This document shows, in pieces, positions 1 through 6,966 of a stretch of 12,106 nucleotides of DNA. The stretch is taken from the NCBI GenBank assembly GCA_934661105.1, contig CAKUIV010000056.1, positions 1 to 12,106 on the forward strand, in the 5' to 3' direction. The notes under the pieces are model-generated. The model was not told the origin of the DNA. It did not search any database and was given only the letters and a program-made list of their open reading frames with translations. Each line of letters opens with the position of its first letter. The stretch's first letter is position 1. Source of the DNA: an uncultured Ellagibacter sp. (GTDB lineage: Bacteria; Actinomycetota; Coriobacteriia; Coriobacteriales; Eggerthellaceae). The position numbers and the translations under genes are program-made.

Positions 1-436
1 GCTTGTAGAAGAGGAATCCGGAGGTTATGTCGCACCCTAACATCTCTTCGAGACACATCGCCTGTGCGCACACCTGGAGCCTGTCGCACGGGCCTCCTTT
101 TGCCGTCCCTCGCTTGTACTCTATGGGAATCGGCGCCCATGTGCCGTTCTCGCCGTGCAAGGGGATTCCCTTTTCGTCCTGTCGGAACTCAACGACGTCG
201 CATATGCCGGCAAGCCCAAGCTCGGAAGATTTGACGAAAAGCCCTCGCACCGTCAGCAACGAGCCCCGCCTCTCGCGTATCTCGTCGTCGTGGGCGCGTT
301 GATGCACGATCTGTCCCGATGCCGTTAAATAGTTTTCTTGCCAACGTTGCCCGATGTGGATCAGCGCCCATTGCCTGCGGCAAAACGAGAAATGCTGGAT
401 GCCGGACAGCGCGAGAAGCTCTTCGTCTGGGTACAC
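1..436 (-). CDS. cas4: CRISPR-associated exonuclease Cas4 (type I-C), 3' end outside window
   Basis: Cas4 is an iron-sulfur nuclease of the RecB/PD-(D/E)XK family that trims and selects prespacers with Cas1-Cas2. About 145 residues are visible from a GTG start at 436; the C-terminal part, with the remaining cluster cysteines, lies off the left edge. Seen directly: the first cluster cysteine in LSGIQHFSFCRRQW (Cys19), a histidine region (HQRAHD, His45/His49), the acidic motif GICDVVEF (Asp80), the PIEYKRG motif (Glu106 and Lys108) and the following RLQVCAQAMCLEE helix (Gln121). These match the Cas4 nuclease motif order. GTG is chosen because AGGGG lies five bases upstream and it starts 8 bases after the cas7 stop, so translation is probably coupled. 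No in-frame ATG or GTG precedes it closely. Position after cas7 is the standard type I-C order. Codon use is a little more AT-rich than in the genes on the right. Confidence 0.95.
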   Translation of the reverse strand, partial: MYPDEELLALSGIQHFSFCRRQWALIHIGQRWQENYLTASGQIVHQRAHDDEIRERRGSLLTVRGLFVKSSELGLAGICDVVEFRQDEKGIPLHGENGTWAPIPIEYKRGTAKGGPCDRLQVCAQAMCLEEMLGCDITSGFLFYK

Positions 437-444
437 GGTGTCCC

Positions 445-1338
445 CTATAGCTTGCGAATGACCTCGACCCCTTCGGGAATCGCCTCGAGGTCGATGCTGA
501 CGGCCCCGTAATCCTTGAACGACCGAGGCGCTTCGACGTTCGGGTTCTTCTCAACGGACACAGCGTCGAACAGCTGATAAGACGGGGCGTTGCCCAATTC
601 GGAGTCGTGCTTGAACACGATGAGGGAGCGTACCGCCATCTTTCCGCGTGCCGCCGAGTGGTCGCACTCGAACATGTTGATGATAGCGTTCCACAGAAGA
701 TTGAGGTCGTCTTCCGAGAATCCCGTCGTCTTGCGTGCGAGATTAGCGGATACGAAGCCTTCGCAGCGATACAAACCGTAGGGAACGATGTATTTCCGTC
801 CCATTTCGGTGCCCTTCTTTTCTGCGTCCGCTTCAGTGGTTATCGCAACGCGCGTGATGGTGACTTCCTGCGGGATGATGGGGTCGACGCTGCGGGCGAA
901 CGTGAGCTGAACGGGGCCTCTGACCTGACCGCAGTTCAGGTTGTTCTTCACAAACGTCGTCATGACGGCGCCGAACGTGCGCACGTCGTAGAATGTCTCG
1001 CACATGTAGTCGCGCATCTTCACGTCGAGGTCGGGGTCTTCTTTCTTCATCTTCTTCGTGTCCTTGGGGTCGAACCCCAGCTTGTCGAACGCGCGCTTGT
1101 CGCTCGAGTTCAGCGGAACCCCTTCTTTGATGTAGATCTCGAAACCGGGTTCCCCTTCTTTGACCGTTTCGACGTAGTTCCTGATCTTGCGCTTCAGGCA
1201 TACGTCGGTCACGAGACCGAACCCGGTTTCGGGGTCGATTCGCGGCATGTTGCCTGCATCGGGGTCCCCGTTGGGGTTCCCGTTCTCCACATCGAAGAAA
1301 ACGACGAAATCGTATCTGTTCCTGATAGGGCTGCTCAT
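445..1338 (-). CDS. cas7: Type I-C Cascade backbone protein Cas7c (Csd2)
   Basis: This is the 297-residue RAMP-fold backbone subunit that polymerises along the crRNA spacer in the type I-C Cascade effector complex. The N-terminus (RYDFVVFFDVENGNPNGDPD, followed by a run leading to TDVCLKRKIRNYV) is the characteristic Csd2 opening, and the length is normal for the family. Further typical blocks are FYDVRTFGAVMTT near the middle and YGLYRCEGFVSA after it. The ATG at 1338 is preceded by AAAGGAGA with a five-base spacing. The gene lies 32 bases after cas8c and 8 bases before cas4, in one transcription unit. No frameshift or missing block is visible. Identification as Cas7 of subtype I-C is secure; the RNA-binding role comes from knowledge of the family. 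Confidence 0.97.
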   Translation of the reverse strand: MSSPIRNRYDFVVFFDVENGNPNGDPDAGNMPRIDPETGFGLVTDVCLKRKIRNYVETVKEGEPGFEIYIKEGVPLNSSDKRAFDKLGFDPKDTKKMKKEDPDLDVKMRDYMCETFYDVRTFGAVMTTFVKNNLNCGQVRGPVQLTFARSVDPIIPQEVTITRVAITTEADAEKKGTEMGRKYIVPYGLYRCEGFVSANLARKTTGFSEDDLNLLWNAIINMFECDHSAARGKMAVRSLIVFKHDSELGNAPSYQLFDAVSVEKNPNVEAPRSFKDYGAVSIDLEAIPEGVEVIRKL

Positions 1339-1370
1339 GGTTTCTCCTTTGCGTGCGAAGCGATGGATCT

Positions 1371-1760
1371 TTAAGATTCCTGCTGATCGTTTTTCTTGTA
1401 CCGCGCCTGCTTCTGCTGGTAATAGCCTAAAAGGAAGCTTCCCTGGTCGACGATGGAAAGGCGTTTCGGAAACGGCCCCTTCTGCTGATCGAGCAGTTCG
1501 CCGAGCGTTTTCTCCAGATGCACGCCGAGCCCCGGCTTGTCGCGGGAAATCTTCGACAGATGGGCCACGCTCAGCTTCAGCAGCACGGGAAACGTCGTCG
1601 CGGGAGTCGCGCAGGCGGCGTTGAGGTAGCGCTCCGCTACGGTCGCCTTCCCGTTGGCTGCTTCCTGGATCTGCTCGAGAACGGCGAACGCGCGGCCGAG
1701 CGCATACGCTTCGCTTTCCCTTGAGGTGTTGACATTCACAGTAACATCCCTTTCATCCAT
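1371..1760 (-). CDS. cas11c: Candidate internal small subunit Cas11c, nested in cas8c
   Basis: Type I-C systems are known to make a separate small subunit, Cas11, from an internal start in the 3' end of cas8c; it lines the inner belly of Cascade. Here an ATG at 1760, in frame with cas8c at residue 455, begins MDERDVTVNVNTS and would give 129 residues ending at the cas8c stop. It is preceded by AGGA with an eight-base spacing, a reasonable ribosome binding site inside a coding region. The size fits known Cas11c proteins, and the segment is the helical C-terminal region of Cas8c. The start is inferred from position and Shine-Dalgarno only. A GTG a few codons downstream (preceded by AAAGG) is an alternative. 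Confidence 0.6.
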   Translation of the reverse strand: MDERDVTVNVNTSRESEAYALGRAFAVLEQIQEAANGKATVAERYLNAACATPATTFPVLLKLSVAHLSKISRDKPGLGVHLEKTLGELLDQQKGPFPKRLSIVDQGSFLLGYYQQKQARYKKNDQQES

Positions 1761-3122
1761 TTTCGCATTCCTGATGAGGTACGCCCTGATGATCGCCGCG
1801 TGCTCCCGCTTTACCGCCTTCGTTGCGCGAACCCTGAGCAGCACGTTCTCGAACAGCGCTTCGGGGTAGCGCGCGCCCTGGAGGATCGATCTCATGAGCG
1901 AGGCGCTGAGCTGAGAGCTGGCGACGGCGCTTTTCGAGTTGGGGTTCTCGATGCTTTTCAACAAGTGGTACGGCGTTGCGAACGTCGGTTCGAAATCGGC
2001 GTGGCATACGTTGGAAATCCGGTAGTGCTCCGCCACATGGCGCATCATCTTGCCGAACGTGTCGTGGAGGAAGAATCGCACTGCCAGGCGCGCCGCATTC
2101 GGGGCGAGGCCGAGGAGGTAGAACTCGTCCCCGAACGAGACCCCGTCGATTTCGACGTGCTTTCCTGCCGAAAGCCTCTCGAAAGCCGCTTTCAGGTTTG
2201 CGGTCGCGCTTTGCTCCGAGGTTTCGTCTTTGAAGGGGGCGAGGCCGAGCGCGAAGGACAAAATCGAGCAATTCCCCTCGTCCGAGCTGCGGACGGCCGA
2301 CCAGAAGACCACGGTGGTGTCGCCGAGGTACCCCTTGTGCTCTGGTTGGGCGAGCAGGTGGTTCAGCGCTGTGGTGTACGCCTGCACGCTCTTCTCGTCC
2401 ACCGGGGCGTTGCGGCCCTGCTCCCCGGCGTGGCCGTACGACTCGAAGGCCTCCGCGTTGAAGCCGACGAGCGACGCTCCCATCGATTGAGCCCCCTTCA
2501 CTCCCTTAATCGACGGGTGGAGCCGTGCCACGGGGGCCTTCTTCCCTGTAGCGAGCGAGACCATTTCCGGCTGTCCGTTGGCGCTGGCGGCCCGTTTCTC
2601 CCAGGCCGCCCTGACCGCTTCGTCGTCAGCGGCCTCGCGCCAGGAAGTGCCGTTCGCCACGCAGAAAGCGAGGTTCCCGCCTTCGAGAACCCCCTCGTCT
2701 GACAACCCAGGAACGGATTCGAAGTCGATATTCGTCGGGTCCCAGTGGCCGAAGAAGCCGAGGATGGCGGCGGCGACTTCGCTCTTCGCCCCGGCGAGAA
2801 CCTTCTCGTGCAGGGCTTTCGCCGCCTCGAAACATTTCACGCTGCGCTCCGGCTTGCCCTTCTTGTCGATGCCCAGCAGATATGAAGACGTGTCGCAAAG
2901 GAAGTTCGGGGCGATTCCCGACGATCGTTTGACCTGCTCGGGAACGATTTTGGTAACGCCGTGCTTGCCATCTCCCAAGGGGACGACCGCCAGCAGCGCT
3001 CCCTCTGGCGACAGCTCGAGAAGGTACCGTATCGGCCGCGAGCACCAGCCCGGGGCGGCGACGCCGCTTTCCGGGTCGCTCAGAAGCTGGTCGTAGTAGT
3101 GCGCGAGTGCCGTGACGATCAT
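1371..3122 (-). CDS. cas8c: Type I-C Cascade large subunit Cas8c (Csd1)
   Basis: Cas8c is the large subunit of the type I-C interference complex; it recognises the PAM and helps open the target duplex. The product is 583 residues, the usual size. The opening MIVTALAHYYDQLL and the C-terminal blocks YALGRAFAVLEQIQEAANG, ATPATTFPVLLKLS and GSFLLGYYQQ are typical of Csd1. The reading frame is open a further 74 codons upstream, but the start at 3122 is chosen because its ATG overlaps the cas5 TGA stop (ATGA) and GAGGTG lies five bases upstream. The upstream extension would be an arginine-rich stretch inside cas5, which is not plausible protein. The last 129 codons probably also encode Cas11c from an internal start (see 1371-1760). 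Intact, with no unusual residue seen. Confidence 0.96.
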   Translation of the reverse strand: MIVTALAHYYDQLLSDPESGVAAPGWCSRPIRYLLELSPEGALLAVVPLGDGKHGVTKIVPEQVKRSSGIAPNFLCDTSSYLLGIDKKGKPERSVKCFEAAKALHEKVLAGAKSEVAAAILGFFGHWDPTNIDFESVPGLSDEGVLEGGNLAFCVANGTSWREAADDEAVRAAWEKRAASANGQPEMVSLATGKKAPVARLHPSIKGVKGAQSMGASLVGFNAEAFESYGHAGEQGRNAPVDEKSVQAYTTALNHLLAQPEHKGYLGDTTVVFWSAVRSSDEGNCSILSFALGLAPFKDETSEQSATANLKAAFERLSAGKHVEIDGVSFGDEFYLLGLAPNAARLAVRFFLHDTFGKMMRHVAEHYRISNVCHADFEPTFATPYHLLKSIENPNSKSAVASSQLSASLMRSILQGARYPEALFENVLLRVRATKAVKREHAAIIRAYLIRNAKMDERDVTVNVNTSRESEAYALGRAFAVLEQIQEAANGKATVAERYLNAACATPATTFPVLLKLSVAHLSKISRDKPGLGVHLEKTLGELLDQQKGPFPKRLSIVDQGSFLLGYYQQKQARYKKNDQQES

Positions 3123-3781
3123 CGGTACACCTCGCATCCCGCAACGTCGATGACTCCCTTGCGCATCACGGCGCGATAGAATGTAGGGACGATGTCCTCG
3201 GGGTTGGAATAGTCCATGTCGTAGAGCATGATTCCGAAGTCGCGCTCGTCGACGTCGGCGTACGCGCTCTTCGGCGGCTCGCCTTCGGCAAGTCTCACGT
3301 TCGCGGGGAACTCCCTGCATCCGAAGTACGGCTGGCTGTAGCATTGCCCCTTCCGAAGCCGGCGCTTGAGGATGTCGCAGAACTTCCCCGGATTGTCCTC
3401 GGGCTTCGCACGGTCGGTCATCACGAAATGGGCGTCGATGATGTATCGGACATCGGTCAGGATGAGCGAAGCCCTCTGGGCGATGGTCTCCTGTGTGCTT
3501 ATGAACGGTGGAGTCTTCCCGTTTTCCACTGCTGAGCGCATCGCTTTCGCCGAAGCCTTCACCGACACTTCGTTTCGGCGCACGCTGCTGAACCCGATCG
3601 GATTTATCACGTGGATCCGGTCGATGACGTAGCGCAGCCCAGGGTGCCAGTAGACGCTCTCTATCAGCCCGCGGGCGGCGCTTGGCGTGATGACGTCGTA
3701 GCTCACGCGCTCGACGCTCAGCTCGGGGCGCGTGAACAGCGCTCTTTGCCCCCAGGCTTCGATGCTGAAACCGAACGACAT
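3119..3781 (-). CDS. cas5c: Type I-C pre-crRNA processing endonuclease Cas5c (Cas5d)
   Basis: In type I-C, Cas5 replaces Cas6: it cleaves the CRISPR repeat RNA and stays bound to the crRNA 5' handle in Cascade. The product is 220 residues, normal for Cas5c. Recognisable blocks are SYDVITPSAARGLIESVYWHPG (positions 27-48) and VRYIIDAHFVM (111-121). Tyr44 and His118 are candidate counterparts of the catalytic Tyr and His described for Bacillus halodurans Cas5d, but I could not align them with certainty. The frame is open 39 codons further upstream, but the ATG at 3781 is chosen because AAGGAGG lies six bases before it and the family N-terminus (FGFSIEAWGQRALF) starts there. It follows cas3 after 67 bases and overlaps cas8c by four bases, indicating coupled translation. 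Confidence 0.96.
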   Translation of the reverse strand: MSFGFSIEAWGQRALFTRPELSVERVSYDVITPSAARGLIESVYWHPGLRYVIDRIHVINPIGFSSVRRNEVSVKASAKAMRSAVENGKTPPFISTQETIAQRASLILTDVRYIIDAHFVMTDRAKPEDNPGKFCDILKRRLRKGQCYSQPYFGCREFPANVRLAEGEPPKSAYADVDERDFGIMLYDMDYSNPEDIVPTFYRAVMRKGVIDVAGCEVYR

Positions 3782-3848
3782 GCCGAACCTCCTTCCTCTC
3801 GTTTCGTCTAGCCGAGAACTCGCTCTCGGCGCTGCTTCTCGTCGGGGT
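3782..3848 (-). promoter_or_regulatory. Hairpin in the cas3-cas5c intergenic gap
   Basis: The only sizeable gap within the cas operon contains a perfect 7-base inverted repeat, GCCGAGA (3811-3817) and TCTCGGC (3824-3830), with a six-base loop. On the transcribed strand no U tract follows it, so it is not a standard terminator. It lies about 30 bases before the cas5c start and could act as an RNA processing or stability element separating cas3 from the Cascade genes. The repeat is seen directly; the role is a guess. Confidence 0.4.
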
Positions 3849-6104
3849 TTACCAGAAGAAGGCGCTGCCTCCTTCTTTCTGCAAGTCCAATCCAACATCC
3901 TCTCGATAATAGCCCTCGTCGAGGAGGAGGTAGGTGTCGGGGGACAGCGCCTCGAGGGCGCCCGCTTCGTCGAGGGCGCGCACGTCGGAGGCGTATATCG
4001 AGACCGTGTAGAGGGAAAGCGTCCTCCAGTCGCGTCGAGATGCGATGCCGAGGCGGACCCGCTCGACGGCCCCCTCGTTTTCCGCGCAAGGGATGATCAG
4101 GGTGGAAGAGCCCTCTTCGATGAGCTTGAAATCGCGGGCCACGTCTGCGAACGGGTAGACGGCGATTCCGTTTTGTCGGTTGTTTGCCGACATGCGTCGG
4201 ACTATTTCCTTGGCGTCGAGTTCGGAGTCTCCTTTCGCGAGGTAGAGCCTCGAGAAGAAGTCGGGCACGGCCCTTTCCACGTCGAGGTTCGCGGCGGAGC
4301 GCTCCAGCAACGCGGGCATGGTGCTCTCGGCGACGGCCGTGCGCTGCGCGACTTCTGAAGGCACGGCGTAGCGGTCGGCGGATGCGAACAGGTGGACGAC
4401 GCTTTCATCTCGGTTGCGCCGTCCTTCTCGGTTGCACCGTCCCGCCGCCTGCACGAGGGAGTCCATCCCGGCTATCGCGCGGTAGACGACGGGGAAGTCG
4501 AGATCGACGCCGGCTTCCACGAGGCATGTCGCCACGACGAGGCAGCGCTTCCCGGAGGCGACTCTTGCGGTGATTTCCGCGAGCGTTCTCCTGCGTCCTT
4601 GAACGTGCATCATCGTCGTGAGGTGGTACACGCCGTCTTCGTCGCCGGCGGAAAGCCCATCGTAAAGCGCTCGCGCCTGCTTCCTGCTGTTAACGATGCA
4701 AAGCGCCTGCTCGTTCTCTTCAAGGGACTCGATGAGCTCCTCATCCGTGAGCTTGCCGTCGCTTCGGTAGCGGACCCTCGCCAGCGATTCGCTTAAGGAG
4801 CCGGGATTCGACGCTATCTCGGAAACCCCGAGGCCCTCCGCGGCGAAGTATCCGTTCAGGCACGGCTGGGTCGCCGTGCACAGCACGACTGTGCACCCGT
4901 AGTTCTTCACGAGCTCGGAAAGCGCCTTGACGCACGGCTTCAGGTACTTCAGGGGAATCATCTGGGCCTCGTCGAGCAGGATGACGCTGCCTGCGATGTT
5001 GTGCAGCTTCCGGCATGCCGACGACTTCGAGGCGAACAGGGACTCGAAGAGCCGGACGTTCGTCGTGACGACGACGGGCGCGTCCCAATTCTCCGAGGCG
5101 AGCCTCATGCGGAAGCCCGCGTCGCCGGGGTCGTCTGAGTCGCCGAAGTCGAACGAGCTGTGATGCTCGAGGACGTTTTCCTCGCCGAGGATATCGCGGT
5201 ACACCCGGGCGTTCTGCTCGATGATGGATGTGTAGGGGATCGTGCAGATCACGCGGCGGATGCCGGTTGCCGAGCAGGCGTGGTTCAGGGCGAACCGCAG
5301 CATGGCGAGCGTTTTTCCGCTGCCTGTCGGGGCGGTCAGGGTGAATACGCCCGGTTTTCTCTCCGATGCTTCGAGGCAGTCGTCGAGCAGGCCGCACCGC
5401 GCCTCATTCACCTTTCCCTTCGGCGGGTAGAATGCTTCGAGCGACTCCTCGAGGCGGTCTCGCAAAACCGTCATCTGCGCATACGGCAGGCCTCTTCTCC
5501 GTTCGCCTCTCATGAACGATTCGGTGCAGAGGAAATCGGCGTCCACGAGGCAGCTGTAGATCATCCGGGCCAAAAACGACAGCGTGAACGATGCGTCCGG
5601 CCCGTTGCTCGGGATGGATTCGAGGGCCGGCGTGTTCGGCGCGGGGATGGCGATCTCGTCCCGATACGCCCGATAGTCGGGGATGTCGCCCCGTTTCGCG
5701 GCGTTGAGTCGCCCAAGGAGCGTGACACCGTCGTCGAGCGGTGTGCCTCCGTTCGGCAGGCCCGCATGGTGTCCTGCAACGCAGTACGACAAGAGTCCGG
5801 CAGCGATGCGGCGGAGCTCTTCGGCCCCCGCTGTGGAGTGGTCGACCTTCGGCCCGTCGGCGAGGATGCGCTTTTGGAAGGCGGCGGAGTACTTGCCTAT
5901 GTCGTGCGCCAGCCCGGCAACGGCGGCCCACGATGAGGCGCCGAACGGTTTTGCGAATTCCGCAGCCAGCGAGGATACCGCCCGGAGGTGCGCTTCGACG
6001 GATTCGAAGCGCGTTCTGTCGTCGGAGACGTGCGCAACATATTTCGGCTTGTGGCCGCAATCTTTCTTGGGTATCTCGAAATCCGTATACGCGCGTCCGA
6101 CCAT
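3849..6104 (-). CDS. cas3: CRISPR-associated helicase-nuclease Cas3 (type I-C)
   Basis: Cas3 is recruited by target-bound Cascade, nicks the displaced strand and degrades DNA while translocating. The 751-residue product has an N-terminal HD nuclease domain (His39; LAHDIGK with His67-Asp68; His89; GHHAG with His112-His113) followed by a superfamily 2 helicase: Walker A TAPTGSGKT (257-265), DEAQ box in VILLDEAQMIP (378-381), motif III CTATQP (409-414) and motif VI QAAGRCNREG (552-561). All catalytic motifs look intact, so interference should be possible. ATG at 6104 is chosen because GGAG lies eight bases upstream. A TTG 13 codons earlier would extend the frame but has no Shine-Dalgarno. As the first gene of the operon it is preceded by the divergent promoter region at 6105-6289. 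Confidence 0.97.
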   Translation of the reverse strand: MVGRAYTDFEIPKKDCGHKPKYVAHVSDDRTRFESVEAHLRAVSSLAAEFAKPFGASSWAAVAGLAHDIGKYSAAFQKRILADGPKVDHSTAGAEELRRIAAGLLSYCVAGHHAGLPNGGTPLDDGVTLLGRLNAAKRGDIPDYRAYRDEIAIPAPNTPALESIPSNGPDASFTLSFLARMIYSCLVDADFLCTESFMRGERRRGLPYAQMTVLRDRLEESLEAFYPPKGKVNEARCGLLDDCLEASERKPGVFTLTAPTGSGKTLAMLRFALNHACSATGIRRVICTIPYTSIIEQNARVYRDILGEENVLEHHSSFDFGDSDDPGDAGFRMRLASENWDAPVVVTTNVRLFESLFASKSSACRKLHNIAGSVILLDEAQMIPLKYLKPCVKALSELVKNYGCTVVLCTATQPCLNGYFAAEGLGVSEIASNPGSLSESLARVRYRSDGKLTDEELIESLEENEQALCIVNSRKQARALYDGLSAGDEDGVYHLTTMMHVQGRRRTLAEITARVASGKRCLVVATCLVEAGVDLDFPVVYRAIAGMDSLVQAAGRCNREGRRNRDESVVHLFASADRYAVPSEVAQRTAVAESTMPALLERSAANLDVERAVPDFFSRLYLAKGDSELDAKEIVRRMSANNRQNGIAVYPFADVARDFKLIEEGSSTLIIPCAENEGAVERVRLGIASRRDWRTLSLYTVSIYASDVRALDEAGALEALSPDTYLLLDEGYYREDVGLDLQKEGGSAFFW

Positions 6105-6166
6105 GATTAGCTCTCCGCTGCTCGCTGAACAGGCATTAATCAAGATAATTGCGAAGCTTGCTGGTC

Positions 6167-6195
6167 ATTGTACCATTCCGCACGTGCATTTTTGA
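6167..6195 (-). promoter_or_regulatory. Candidate promoter of the cas operon
   Basis: On the minus strand TACAAT (6172-6167) is a good -10 match about 63 bases upstream of the cas3 start. The hexamer 17 bases further upstream is TCAAAA (6195-6190), a poor -35. The surrounding segment is visibly more AT-rich than its neighbours, as expected for a promoter region. Confidence 0.35.
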
Positions 6196-6230
6196 TGGGC
6201 CGTGCGCTTTGAACGCCGCCTCGCTGCGTC

Positions 6231-6261
6231 TTCGCGGTCTTCGCGGGCGTGGCTTTATAAT
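6231..6261 (+). promoter_or_regulatory. Candidate promoter of the small acidic protein gene
   Basis: A perfect -10 hexamer TATAAT is at 6256-6261, roughly 30 bases before the ATG at 6290. No good -35 is seen; TTCGCG at 6231-6236 (19-base spacer) is the nearest candidate. The predicted transcript would start near 6268, giving a leader of only about 20 bases containing the ribosome binding site. This also argues against using the in-frame ATG at 6260, which overlaps the -10 itself. Confidence 0.45.
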
Positions 6262-6289
6262 GTCGCCTGAGACAAGGAAGGTGCATCCT

Positions 6290-6499
6290 ATGAAATACAA
6301 AGTGCGTTACATCAAGAACTCCGAGCTTTCGGGCGTGCCCTACGTGTTCGAGGAGACCGAGCTCGATGCCGAGGACGAGGCGGCGGCCCGCGCGGCGTTC
6401 GAGGCGGGCAAGGCGCAGGCGCCTGAAGGCGCTCTCCGCATCGACCTCGTGCATGGCGAGGGTTATGACTGGGAAAGCATCGACGCCGCCGAGCTGTAG
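6290..6499 (+). CDS. Small acidic protein of unknown function
   Basis: I do not recognise this gene. It encodes 69 residues starting MKYKVRYIKNSEL, with a basic, beta-like N-terminus followed by a strongly acidic alanine-rich part (LDAEDEAAARAAFEAGKA) that is probably helical. By eye it has 16 Asp/Glu against about 7 Lys/Arg. There is no signal peptide, membrane segment or cysteine, so it should be cytosolic. ATG at 6290 is chosen because AAGGAAGG lies just upstream with a seven-base spacing and a perfect TATAAT stands at 6256-6261; an ATG ten codons earlier lacks a ribosome binding site. It is transcribed divergently from cas3 and shares its 185-base control region, but nothing in the sequence ties it to CRISPR function. 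A weak terminator is at 6656-6672. Confidence 0.75.
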   Translation: MKYKVRYIKNSELSGVPYVFEETELDAEDEAAARAAFEAGKAQAPEGALRIDLVHGEGYDWESIDAAEL

Positions 6500-6655
6500 C
6501 GGTGGGCGCGATGCGGGCAATCGGCGGCGATCGGCGGTATCCGAGCCGAGCTTGCCGGCCGCCGGTCGCCGCGCACTTTCCCTTCCCATGGACTTGCCGA
6601 GCGCGGGGTTTGGGCTGCCGGCGCTGCGAATCCTGGTGCTCTGCGCTCTGCTTGG

Positions 6656-6672
6656 CGGCGAACGCCGTTTTT
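6656..6672 (+). terminator. Weak candidate terminator
   Basis: CGGCG, AA, CGCCG is followed at once by five T residues (6668-6672). With a realistic loop only four or five GC pairs form, so it is weak. It would end transcription of the gene at 6290-6499, about 160 bases after its stop. The stretch 6500-6655 before it holds no gene that I can support; short frames there are arginine-rich shadows of GC-rich DNA. Confidence 0.3.
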
Positions 6673-6702
6673 GCGCGTCGCTGAACCGATTCGGTCTTCC
6701 GT

Positions 6703-6966
6703 ATGGCAGCTTGTGACGGTTTTGCAAAAGGGGAACGCCATGAGAGGCTTTCCATGGCATCCTATGACGGTTTTGCACGTTGCCGGTCACTTTTCGCATG
6801 TGCAGAACCGTCACAGGATGCCAATTCGTTCATTGCACACGTGCAAAACCGTCATAGGATGCCATTTCAAGCGGCACAAGCGAGACGGTGCGTGCAAAAC
6901 CGTCGCAGGCTGCCATACGGGAGATGAAAACGGGCTGAATCTTGCAAACCTGTCGCAAGCCGCCGT
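6703..6966. repeat. Cluster of 24-base repeats in both orientations
   Basis: The unit reads TGCAAAACCGTC, then roughly RYARGMTGCCAT. Two copies lie on the minus strand (6703-6726 and 6754-6777) and four on the plus strand (6801-6824, 6842-6865, 6893-6916 and a degenerate one at 6943-6966). A still weaker copy may start at 6991. Gaps between copies are 17-27 bases and unrelated in sequence. The copies at 6754 and 6842 form a perfect 27-base inverted repeat when flanks are included (6754-6780 with 6839-6865). The outer copies at 6703 and 6893 share a distinct ending, GCTGCCATACGG, and are also inverted to each other. No protein-coding frame here is convincing. It could be a cluster of binding sites, a REP-like element or a structured RNA. 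Confidence 0.85.

Noticed and set aside
3123..3344. N-terminal extension of cas8c
   Set aside because: The 74 extra codons overlap cas5c and give arginine-rich sequence; the ATGA overlap with GAGGTG upstream decides the shorter start.
3782..3898. N-terminal extension of cas5c
   Set aside because: It would overlap the cas3 end, lacks a ribosome binding site, and the family N-terminus begins at 3781 with AAGGAGG upstream.
6105..6143. TTG start for cas3
   Set aside because: There is no Shine-Dalgarno, and the extra 13 residues are not typical; the ATG at 6104 has GGAG at good spacing.
6140..6814. Minus-strand frame across the repeats and the small gene
   Set aside because: Its recurring QNRH-type peptides come only from the DNA repeats being translated; it is antisense to the small gene and has no ribosome binding site or domain.
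6703..6966. CRISPR array
   Set aside because: Repeat and gap sizes look array-like, but copies lie on both strands, diverge from each other, and the gaps vary from 17 to 27 bases. The true array should follow cas2 beyond the left edge.
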